Made by a program: the position numbers and the translations under genes | Shown here: one piece after another, positions 1-5,815 of the stretch | How the letters are laid out: each line of letters opens with the position of its first letter | Position numbering within the stretch: position 1 is the stretch's first letter | The notes under the pieces: model-generated | The model's database searches: none | Told to the model about the DNA's origin: nothing | What the model saw: the letters and a program-made list of their open reading frames with translations, nothing else | NCBI GenBank assembly: GCA_002402275.1 | Contig: DHFN01000161.1 | Location: 1-10,507, forward strand | Direction: 5' to 3' | Source of the DNA: Anaerolineales bacterium UBA4823 | GTDB taxonomy: Bacteria; Chloroflexota; Anaerolineae; Anaerolineales; UBA4823 | Length of the DNA: 10,507 nt

Positions 1-7
1 AAATACA

Positions 8-179
8 GACAGGATTGGCGGGTGTGATAAGATTAAAAAGACAAGATTGATAAGTTGAAGAAAACTGACTGGTAATTACAAGATGAAGGGAATGAATTGT
101 TGGATATACTACATAAGGATAATAGTTTGATTTAGTTGATAGCTAATAACAAAATCTTGATAATCTTGTCAATTCTGTC
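8..179. repeat. Degenerate 9-bp units in inverted orientation upstream of the GxxExxY gene
   Basis: Three adjacent 9-mers lie directly before the GxxExxY ribosome binding site: AATCTTGAT (153-161), AATCTTGTC (162-170) and AATTCTGTC (171-179). On the far side of the non-coding stretch the same unit occurs as its reverse complement: GACAGGATT (8-16), GATAAGATT (26-34), GACAAGATT (40-48) and, more loosely, GATAAGTTG (49-57). The result is an imperfect inverted arrangement around an AT-rich core (about 58-152) in which I see no gene. The matches are direct observations. Whether they act as regulatory sites, as a recombination boundary or as remnants of an interspersed repeat family is unknown. 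Confidence 0.6.
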
Positions 180-190
180 AAATAGAATTC

Positions 191-195
191 GGAGG
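191..195 (+). promoter_or_regulatory. Ribosome binding site of the GxxExxY gene
   Basis: GGAGG lies 4 bases before the ATG at 200. It is a near-perfect Shine-Dalgarno sequence and fixes the start of the gene. Confidence 0.8.
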
Positions 196-199
196 AAAT

Positions 200-589
200 A
201 TGTCCATAGATGAATTAACCGAAAAAGTCATTGGTTGCGCTTATCGAGTCCACAACGAACTGGGGAGTGGATTTTTAGAAAAGGTGTACGAAAATGCCCT
301 CCGAATTGAATTGGCAAATATGGGCTTGGATGTTAAGCAACAATACCCCCTCCCAGTTTTTTATCACAATGAGTTGGTCGGAGATTATTACGCGGATTTA
401 TTGGTAGAAGACCATTTAATTCTGGAATTAAAAGCCGTCCTAAACTTGACCAAAGAACCGGAGATCCAATTGGTCAATTATTTGACGGCTGCTGGTATTG
501 ATGATGGATTATTAATTAACTTTGGCACTTCGGTTGAGGTGAAAAGAAAGTTTCGCCAATATCGAAGACGACCAGGATCAGAAAATTGA
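200..589 (+). CDS. GxxExxY family protein (PD-(D/E)xK nuclease-like fold)
   Basis: A 129-residue soluble protein of the GxxExxY family (PDDEXK_3 type), at the usual family length. The name-giving motif is Gly24-x-x-Glu27-x-x-Tyr30. A PD-(D/E)xK-like core follows: Asp66 in the YYAD segment, then Glu76-Leu-Lys78 in LELK, with a Gln at 90 (EIQLVNYL) in the position often seen in this fold. All fold residues are intact, so nuclease-like chemistry is possible, but the cellular role of the family is not established and I assign none. The C-terminus is basic (residues 115-124), compatible with nucleic-acid contact. The ATG is supported by GGAGG 4 bases upstream. The gene stands alone, ends 44 bp from the convergent lyase gene, and is preceded by short inverted 9-bp units, a sign of a mobile or accessory gene. 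Confidence 0.93.
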   Translation: MSIDELTEKVIGCAYRVHNELGSGFLEKVYENALRIELANMGLDVKQQYPLPVFYHNELVGDYYADLLVEDHLILELKAVLNLTKEPEIQLVNYLTAAGIDDGLLINFGTSVEVKRKFRQYRRRPGSEN

Positions 590-633
590 TCAGGCTCTTT
601 ATTTCTTGATGATTGTACAAGACAGGGAAGGAA

Positions 634-2160
634 TTACTCTTCTAGACTCCCGACAGCTTTTTCCACTTCTTCCAGAATCTCACCCGATTTAACCACTTCT
701 TTCATCTTATTATGATCGGGATAAAGCGGACGATCTTCGTCCAAGTGAGCAACATGGCGGCGAATGACCTCTTTGGCTTTGGTTACACCATTGCCGGGTT
801 GAAAATCACGGAAGTCGAGCGCTTGGGCAGCTGCAATAAATTCAATACCCAATATTCCATAGGCATTATCCAGAATTTGACCGTTTTTAATGGCGGTATT
901 CATCCCCATTGAGACAAAATCTTCTTGGTCGGCTGCGGCAGGAATGGATTGGATGGTCGCTGGCGCGGATAGGATGCGTTGCTCGACGATGAGCATATCG
1001 GCGGTGTATTGGCTCAGCATTAAACCCGAGAACATACCGGCACCCTTCGTGAGAAAAGCCGGTAAACCTACGCTTAAAGCAGGGTTGGTCAGACGGTTGA
1101 GTCGACGTTCAGAAAGCACACTGACCATTGTGACCGCAGTGCCCGCCATTTCCATCGGCAAAGCAACTGGCGAACCCTGGAAGTTTGCCCCAGTCAGGGT
1201 GAGCTTGTATTCGGGGAGAAATATCGGATTGTCTCCGACCCCGTTTAGTTCAATTTCGACCTGCTTTTTGGCGTATGCGATGGCATCATGGGCAGCCCCA
1301 ATCACCTGAGGGGTAGACCGCATAGAATAGGCATCCTGCACTTTGGTTTTCATTTTTCCAGTGGCAAGGTCAGAACCATTGATGCATTTCATGATTGCTT
1401 TGGCACTCCGAATTGCACCAGGAAAGCCACGCAATTCATGAAGGCGGACATCATACGGTTTTAAATTGGCAAGTAATGCCTCTAAACTCATCGAGGCAGC
1501 AATTTCAGCTTGTTTTAGCCAGCGGTTCATGTCATAAAGGTGCAACGCCGACATGGCAGTGAGCAAATTCGAGCCATTAATGGTGGCTAAACCATCACGG
1601 GCTTGCAGATCTGGAATAGGAATTCCAGCTCGTTCCATGGCAATCCGGCCTGGTAAACGCTCGCCTTGATACCAGGCTTCCCCTTCTCCCATAAGAAGTA
1701 AAGCCATCTGAGCCATAGGTGCTAGATCACCACAAGCCCCCACGGATCCTTTCTGGCAGACTACTGGGGTGACTCCTTTATTCAGCATATCCACCAAAGT
1801 AAGGGTGATCTCAGGACGGCATCCAGAGTTGCCATGAGCCTGGACATTAATCCGACCTGCTATGGCTGCCCGTACATATTCGATCGGAGCAGGATCGCCG
1901 ATCCCAGCCGCGTGATTGTAGATGAGGTAACGTTGAAATTGCATCACTTGCTCATCATTAAGGACCACTTCCGAAAACTCTCCAATACCGGTATTGACGC
2001 CGTACATGATTTCGTGGGCTTTAATTTTATCTTCGAGCATGGCTCGACAGGTTTTAATACGCTCCAAAGCTTGAGGATGAAGTTCGACTTTCTCATTAAA
2101 ACGAGCGATCCGAACGAGCTGTTCAACAGTTAATTTGGAACCATCCAAGACGATTGACAT
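634..2160 (-). CDS. HutH-like aromatic amino acid/histidine ammonia-lyase with Ala-Cys-Gly cofactor triad
   Basis: A full-length (508 aa) member of the HAL/PAL/TAL ammonia-lyase family, cytoplasmic enzymes that eliminate ammonia from His, Phe or Tyr using an MIO cofactor made from an internal Ala-Ser-Gly. Numbering follows Pseudomonas putida HutH closely: Tyr53 (YGVNTGIG), His83 (YNHAAG), Asn195 (ATINGS), then with a 2-residue shift Tyr278 and Arg281 (DAYSMR), Phe327 (GANFQG) and Glu413 (DQEDF). The MIO site reads GSVGACGDLAP, so Cys143 replaces the usual Ser. The HutH motif QEDHVSM is QEDFVSM. The position that tunes HAL/TAL/PAL selectivity reads Asn82-His83, HutH-like but not identical. The substrate is therefore uncertain: histidine is possible, and an aromatic lyase or aminomutase cannot be excluded. 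No hutU, hutI, hutG or regulator lies nearby. The ATG has AAGGAG (2167-2172) 6 bases upstream. Confidence 0.93.
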   Translation of the reverse strand: MSIVLDGSKLTVEQLVRIARFNEKVELHPQALERIKTCRAMLEDKIKAHEIMYGVNTGIGEFSEVVLNDEQVMQFQRYLIYNHAAGIGDPAPIEYVRAAIAGRINVQAHGNSGCRPEITLTLVDMLNKGVTPVVCQKGSVGACGDLAPMAQMALLLMGEGEAWYQGERLPGRIAMERAGIPIPDLQARDGLATINGSNLLTAMSALHLYDMNRWLKQAEIAASMSLEALLANLKPYDVRLHELRGFPGAIRSAKAIMKCINGSDLATGKMKTKVQDAYSMRSTPQVIGAAHDAIAYAKKQVEIELNGVGDNPIFLPEYKLTLTGANFQGSPVALPMEMAGTAVTMVSVLSERRLNRLTNPALSVGLPAFLTKGAGMFSGLMLSQYTADMLIVEQRILSAPATIQSIPAAADQEDFVSMGMNTAIKNGQILDNAYGILGIEFIAAAQALDFRDFQPGNGVTKAKEVIRRHVAHLDEDRPLYPDHNKMKEVVKSGEILEEVEKAVGSLEE

Positions 2161-2166
2161 GGATTT

Positions 2167-2172
2167 CTCCTT
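2167..2172 (-). promoter_or_regulatory. Ribosome binding site of the HutH-like gene
   Basis: On the minus strand AAGGAG lies 6 bases before the ATG that ends at 2160, a well-spaced Shine-Dalgarno sequence supporting this start. Confidence 0.75.
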
Positions 2173-2220
2173 GAGGATATAATTATTTTATAATATTATT
2201 CTACACCTAATCCTATTCGA

Positions 2221-2243
2221 TTAACCTATTTCAAATTGGTTAA
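2221..2243. promoter_or_regulatory. Inverted repeat in the divergent spacer, candidate operator
   Basis: TTAACC (2221-2226) and GGTTAA (2238-2243) are perfect 6-bp inverted arms 11 bp apart, giving a centre-to-centre distance of 17 bp. They lie in the 106-bp spacer between the divergent lyase and DUF123 genes. The placement would suit a dimeric regulator, but the arms are short and AT-rich and no regulator gene is nearby, so chance is a real alternative. Confidence 0.25.
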
Positions 2244-2255
2244 ATCTAATTATTT

Positions 2256-2262
2256 GGAGGAG
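2256..2262 (+). promoter_or_regulatory. Ribosome binding site that decides the DUF123 start
   Basis: GGAGGAG is the strongest Shine-Dalgarno sequence in the window. No ATG, GTG or TTG lies at a usable distance. The only in-frame start-like codon at the right spacing is ATT at 2267. The first conventional in-frame start is TTG at 2288, 25 bases downstream. Confidence 0.6.
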
Positions 2263-2266
2263 TTAA

Positions 2267-2752
2267 ATTAAGCATTCTTCTCTTTTATTGCCGATTTTGG
2301 AGATTGGCCTAAAGAAAGGTAGCTACGCGCTATTATTTAGGCTAACTGAAGAACATAAAATTTCAGTGGGTCGTTTAGGGGTTTGTTATTTTCCAAAAGG
2401 AATGTACTTTTACTGTGGTAACGCATTTGGAGGCGGGGGATTGAATGGCAGGATTAACCATCATTTAGAAAACCAGCATCAGCAGCCGACATGGCATATT
2501 GATTATTTGTTGCCTCAAGGACACAAATTGACCATCTATTATTCATTAAACCCCCAGCCTTTAGAGTGTGTCTGGAGTCAAGCTTTGGCGAAATTACCCC
2601 AAGCTTTTATTCCAGTCCCGCGATTCGGTGCAACCGATTGTCATTCAGGCTGTCCGGCGCACTTAATTGGTTTTCCACTCAATTATGATTTAACTCAATG
2701 TGTTTCTTCGCTAGTGTATGTGGCAGACAAAGCTTTTCAAGTTAGTTCTTAA
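2267..2752 (+). CDS. DUF123 / GIY-YIG-type protein (COG1833)
   Basis: A 161-residue protein matching the DUF123 (COG1833) family, which has a GIY-YIG-like nuclease fold and in some organisms is fused to endonuclease III. Numbered from the TTG at 2288 (154 aa), the visible signatures are KGSYALLF near residue 10, VGRLGVCYFPKGMYFYCGNA around residues 28-47, GLNGRINHHL near 51-60, WHIDYLL near 69-75, and the C-terminal PRFGATDCHSGCPAHLIGF that typifies the family. The biochemical role is not established; a nuclease function is only suggested by the fold. I place the start at ATT 2267 because GGAGGAG precedes it by 4 bases and TTG 2288 has no ribosome binding site. TTG 2288 is the conservative alternative, and a G-to-T base error in an original ATG would look the same. 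The gene is divergent from the lyase and 90 bp before the propeller gene. Confidence 0.88.
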   Translation: MKHSSLLLPILEIGLKKGSYALLFRLTEEHKISVGRLGVCYFPKGMYFYCGNAFGGGGLNGRINHHLENQHQQPTWHIDYLLPQGHKLTIYYSLNPQPLECVWSQALAKLPQAFIPVPRFGATDCHSGCPAHLIGFPLNYDLTQCVSSLVYVADKAFQVSS

Positions 2753-2827
2753 GAAGAAATCAGTTAATCAATTCATTGTTTAGGTTATTAATCTGTTTTT
2801 CTAAAAACCTCCTTGAATTAAATTGAT

Positions 2828-2833
2828 TATAAT
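2828..2833 (+). promoter_or_regulatory. -10 box (TATAAT) for the Big_5/PD40 gene
   Basis: A perfect TATAAT ends 9 bases before the GTG start at 2843. Transcription would begin around 2840-2842, leaving almost no 5' leader. No good -35 hexamer is present 16-18 bp upstream, and no Shine-Dalgarno sequence precedes the GTG. Confidence 0.45.
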
Positions 2834-2842
2834 TCGAATATT

Positions 2843-4192
2843 GTGAGAAAAGCACGCTTGCCCTTTGGGGTGTTCCTAATCATTATTTTTTTAGGGGGGC
2901 TATTTTATCTATCTTCACCCCGCTTGGCAGAAATTGAACCCGTTGGTCAAGCTACTCAAGTGCCGGGCAGTACGTCCATACGCCTTCGTTTTACTCGAAT
3001 GATGGATCCGGCATCGGTTACGGCTCGTCTGAAAATTTCTCCTTCCCAAATGGGACAAGTTACCTGGGAAAATAATACACTTATCTTTACTCCTCAAAAG
3101 CCCTGGCAAAGTGGAGCAACTGTGAAGGTCAGTTTGGGAAAAGGCAGCTGGGCGCTGCACTTCCCGCGCTTGACTATGCTAAATGGGAAGGAATGGTCTT
3201 TCACGATAGGCAGCCCAAAGATCTTATACCTATATCCGCTAGATAGCCCGGCTGCACCTTATCTCCTTGATCCGCTATTTGGAAAACAACAAAACCTAAC
3301 CCTAACCGTGGGGGAAATTTTAGATTTTTCGGTCAGCCCGAATGGAGCACAAATCTGGATGAGTGTCCGTACTGATCAGGGGAGTGCGATTTATTCTATG
3401 GACGGCATTGCTGGAACACCTTCATTGGTACGTACTTTCCCTGCTGGTCAGGTACTTTCTCCGGTTTTATCACCTTCGCTGAGATATCTGGCTTTTGGAT
3501 TGACGAATTTACATGAATCCCAATCGGAAACCCATATCTGGCTGCTGGATTTTCAGGATAATCCGGAGTGGAGTTTGATCCAATTACCAGACGGAGGAAG
3601 CCAGGTGCAGTATCCTCTGTGGTCAACCAAGAATATTCTCGCTTATTACGATCAGACCAGTATGATGTATCGGTTTTATGACCCACAGATCAAAAGTGAA
3701 ATCGGGTCAGTTGCTTGTCAAACCGGTGGTAAAGCAAGCTGGTCGCCCGATGGACAAAGTTTTGTCTTTGCCGAAATCGTGGTTCCGCCGGATGAGGGAA
3801 TTCCTTCCAGCCATTTACTGCTTTATGATCTTTTTGAAAAGAAGATGATTGATTTAACCCAATCCAATAATGTCGAAGATGCGGCTGCTCAATTTGCTCC
3901 GGATGGGGGAAGTCTGATCTTTGCTAGAAAATACCTCGATCCATTACAATGGACACCAGGAAGGCAGATTTGGATGATGGATGTCAAAACCTTCCAAACT
4001 CGGGCATTATTATTGGAAGCTCAATATAACCATTATGATTTTTCCTGGAGTCCCGATGGAACCCAGGTGGCATATATGCGCTTTAATCAAATGGATCCCA
4101 CCGCTCCGTCTGAAATATGGTTGATCCAGAGAGATGGCAGTCAAAACCAGCGATTAGTCAGTGGGGGATACAGCCCGCAATGGGTACCATAG
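2843..4192 (+). CDS. Membrane-anchored Big_5 (SbsA Ig-like) and PD40 beta-propeller protein
   Basis: A 449-residue exported protein. A short basic N-terminus is followed by one hydrophobic segment (about residues 8-23) with no lipobox Cys, so it is probably a signal anchor. Residues 29-122 resemble a Big_5/SbsA-type Ig-like domain: IEPVGQA, then an IRLRF-TRMMDPASV strand-turn, NNTLIFTP, and a closing EWSFTIG. The rest is a TolB/PD40-type propeller with blade signatures SVSPNG (163-168), SWSPDG (299-304), AQFAPDGG (349-356), SWSPDGTQVAYMR (401-413) and a final GYSPQW (442-447). Such proteins bind partners or polymers at the cell surface; no catalytic site is visible and the ligand is unknown. 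The GTG start keeps the signal anchor intact. The gene lies 81 bp before the M23 lipoproteins on the same strand, so a shared envelope role is possible but rests only on position. Confidence 0.88.
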   Translation: MRKARLPFGVFLIIIFLGGLFYLSSPRLAEIEPVGQATQVPGSTSIRLRFTRMMDPASVTARLKISPSQMGQVTWENNTLIFTPQKPWQSGATVKVSLGKGSWALHFPRLTMLNGKEWSFTIGSPKILYLYPLDSPAAPYLLDPLFGKQQNLTLTVGEILDFSVSPNGAQIWMSVRTDQGSAIYSMDGIAGTPSLVRTFPAGQVLSPVLSPSLRYLAFGLTNLHESQSETHIWLLDFQDNPEWSLIQLPDGGSQVQYPLWSTKNILAYYDQTSMMYRFYDPQIKSEIGSVACQTGGKASWSPDGQSFVFAEIVVPPDEGIPSSHLLLYDLFEKKMIDLTQSNNVEDAAAQFAPDGGSLIFARKYLDPLQWTPGRQIWMMDVKTFQTRALLLEAQYNHYDFSWSPDGTQVAYMRFNQMDPTAPSEIWLIQRDGSQNQRLVSGGYSPQWVP

Positions 4193-4263
4193 GGTGTGAT
4201 TATAGAAGATTTGGGGTATCATAGTTTCGGAATCATGCCATTAATAGTGTAGAATTGGTTTTT

Positions 4264-4267
4264 GAGG
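4264..4267 (+). promoter_or_regulatory. Ribosome binding site that decides the start of M23 copy 1
   Basis: GAGG lies 6 bases before ATG 4274. It overlaps the alternative in-frame TTG at 4262-4264, which has no upstream Shine-Dalgarno sequence of its own. This favours the ATG. Confidence 0.55.
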
Positions 4268-4273
4268 TTCGGC

Positions 4274-5815
4274 ATGCAAGTTTCAAGGCGAAAATTAGCC
4301 TACAAAGTCTCAATAATATTCTTATTTTGCACAGGATTGGCTTGTGCCAGAAGTGCCCTTTCTGATGAACCGAATTGGCAGGTACCGGGTAGACGAACTG
4401 AAGCTCCCCAGCCAACGGTTTTTTCGTTTCTCCCCCCCACTCGTCTTCCAGGAGCACTGATCCTTACCCCCACTCCAGATGCACCTCATCAGGTACCCAG
4501 AATCCGTGGTAAAGAAGAAAAATACGTCGTCCAAGCTGGGGATAGCTTAGGCTCCATCGCTCAAGCCTATGGGGTCAGTATAGAACAGATCATGGAGGCA
4601 AATGAACTCAGCGATCCAAATCTACTGAATGTCGGGCAAGAATTGCGCATCCCAGTCCCTACTCCAGAAGGATTTAGCTCTACCTTTAAATTGATCCCTG
4701 ATTCGGAATTGGTCTATAGTCCTAGCAGCGTTGGATTCGATCTTGCAGCCTTTATTAAAGGACAAAAAGGAAAGATTGCGCATTATAGTGAGAAAATAAA
4801 CGATCAATCCCAAGATGCAGCTCAGATTTTTCAACAGATTGCACAAGATTATTCTGTGAATCCACGTCTATTATTAGCTCTCTTAGAGCATCAAAGTCAT
4901 TGGCTATCTTCGAGTTCTTTAAAAACCGCTGAACAAAATTACCCCTTTGGTTTAATCAATAAAGACCGCAAAGGTTTGTATCATCAGTTAGCCTGGGCTG
5001 CTAATCAGCTAAATTATGGGTATTATATCTGGCGGGTAAATGGTGCGGCAAGTTGGACAATGTCAGATGGGCGGGTGGTGCCCATTGACCCAACGATCAA
5101 TGCCGGAACTGCCGCGTTGCAATATTATTTTGCGCAGCTTTTACCTTTTGGAGAGTGGAAACAGGCAGTTTCTCAGGATGGCTTTTTCAAGACTTACTCC
5201 AATTTATTTGGCTACCCTTTTGATTATGCTATCGAGCCACTTATTCCGCTCAATTTAGAACAGCCCATTTTTCAGCTTCCTTTTGAGAGGGATGTGAAGT
5301 GGGCTCTCACGGGTGGTCCTCATCCTGGCTGGGATAGTGGTTCTGCCTGGGCAGCTTTAGATTTTGCACCGGATACGGATACGTTCGGATGTGTGGAATC
5401 AGATGCTTGGGTAGTCGCTCTCGCAAATGGCCCAGTCCTTCGAGTAGGGGATGGGTTAGTTATTCAAGATGTAGACGCGGCTAGTTCTCCAGCCGATGGA
5501 TTTGAACAAACCGGATGGGTCATCTTGTATATGCACATCGCATCTCGCGATAAAGTTAAAAATGGAACTTATTTAAAAGCTGGCGACCGGATTGGGCATC
5601 CTTCTTGTGAAGGGGGAATTTCAAATGGAACCCATTTTCATATCGCCAGACGTTATAACGGCGAATGGATACCAGCTGATCAAGGTATCCCTTTTGTTGT
5701 GGATGGCTGGGTTTCCGCTGGCACGGGTCTGGAATATGAAGGAACCCTGGAGCGGGATGGGGTGATTGTTCAAGCGGAATCGGGTCCTTCTGAGAAAAAT
5801 AAAATCAGCCGATAA
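4274..5815 (+). CDS. LysM / transglycosylase-like / M23 peptidase lipoprotein, copy 1
   Basis: A predicted exported cell-wall endopeptidase of 513 aa from ATG 4274. In order: a basic N-terminus and hydrophobic signal ending in TGLAC (Cys24, a plausible lipidation site with a non-standard -3 residue); a Pro/Thr-rich linker; a classic LysM at about 84-129 (YVVQAGDSLGSIAQ...LNVGQELRIP), which binds glycan; a helical lysozyme/transglycosylase-like domain at about 180-315 (VNPRLLLALLEHQSHW, later TINAGTAALQYYFAQL); and an M23 domain at about 346-470. The M23 residues are intact: His350 and Asp363 (metal), His421 in YMHIAS, and His454/His456 in GTHFHIAR. The transglycosylase-like domain has Gln207 where the catalytic Glu is expected, so it probably binds rather than cleaves. 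First of four tandem paralogs; its TAA overlaps the next ATG (TAATG), indicating translational coupling. TTG 4262 is a less likely start. Confidence 0.93.
   Translation: MQVSRRKLAYKVSIIFLFCTGLACARSALSDEPNWQVPGRRTEAPQPTVFSFLPPTRLPGALILTPTPDAPHQVPRIRGKEEKYVVQAGDSLGSIAQAYGVSIEQIMEANELSDPNLLNVGQELRIPVPTPEGFSSTFKLIPDSELVYSPSSVGFDLAAFIKGQKGKIAHYSEKINDQSQDAAQIFQQIAQDYSVNPRLLLALLEHQSHWLSSSSLKTAEQNYPFGLINKDRKGLYHQLAWAANQLNYGYYIWRVNGAASWTMSDGRVVPIDPTINAGTAALQYYFAQLLPFGEWKQAVSQDGFFKTYSNLFGYPFDYAIEPLIPLNLEQPIFQLPFERDVKWALTGGPHPGWDSGSAWAALDFAPDTDTFGCVESDAWVVALANGPVLRVGDGLVIQDVDAASSPADGFEQTGWVILYMHIASRDKVKNGTYLKAGDRIGHPSCEGGISNGTHFHIARRYNGEWIPADQGIPFVVDGWVSAGTGLEYEGTLERDGVIVQAESGPSEKNKISR

Noticed and set aside
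153..179. CRISPR-like array in the 9-bp units
   Set aside because: The units are 9 bp, degenerate and directly adjacent, with no spacers and no cas genes.
590..633. Bidirectional terminator between the convergent GxxExxY and lyase genes
   Set aside because: No stable GC-rich stem or T-run is visible in the 44-bp gap.
890..1309. Open frame of 139 codons on the plus strand inside the lyase gene
   Set aside because: It lies antisense to a full-length conserved enzyme, shows no recognisable domain and reflects the codon pattern of the opposite strand.
2191..2196. Perfect TATAAT on the plus strand as promoter of the DUF123 gene
   Set aside because: No -35 hexamer lies at a suitable distance, and the stretch is so AT-rich that a TATAAT is expected by chance, so I did not list it as a promoter.
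4183..4224. Imperfect direct repeat GGGTACCATAG / GGGTATCATAG at the end of the propeller gene
   Set aside because: Only two copies about 30 bp apart with a mismatch, the first overlapping the stop codon; too weak to call a repeat.
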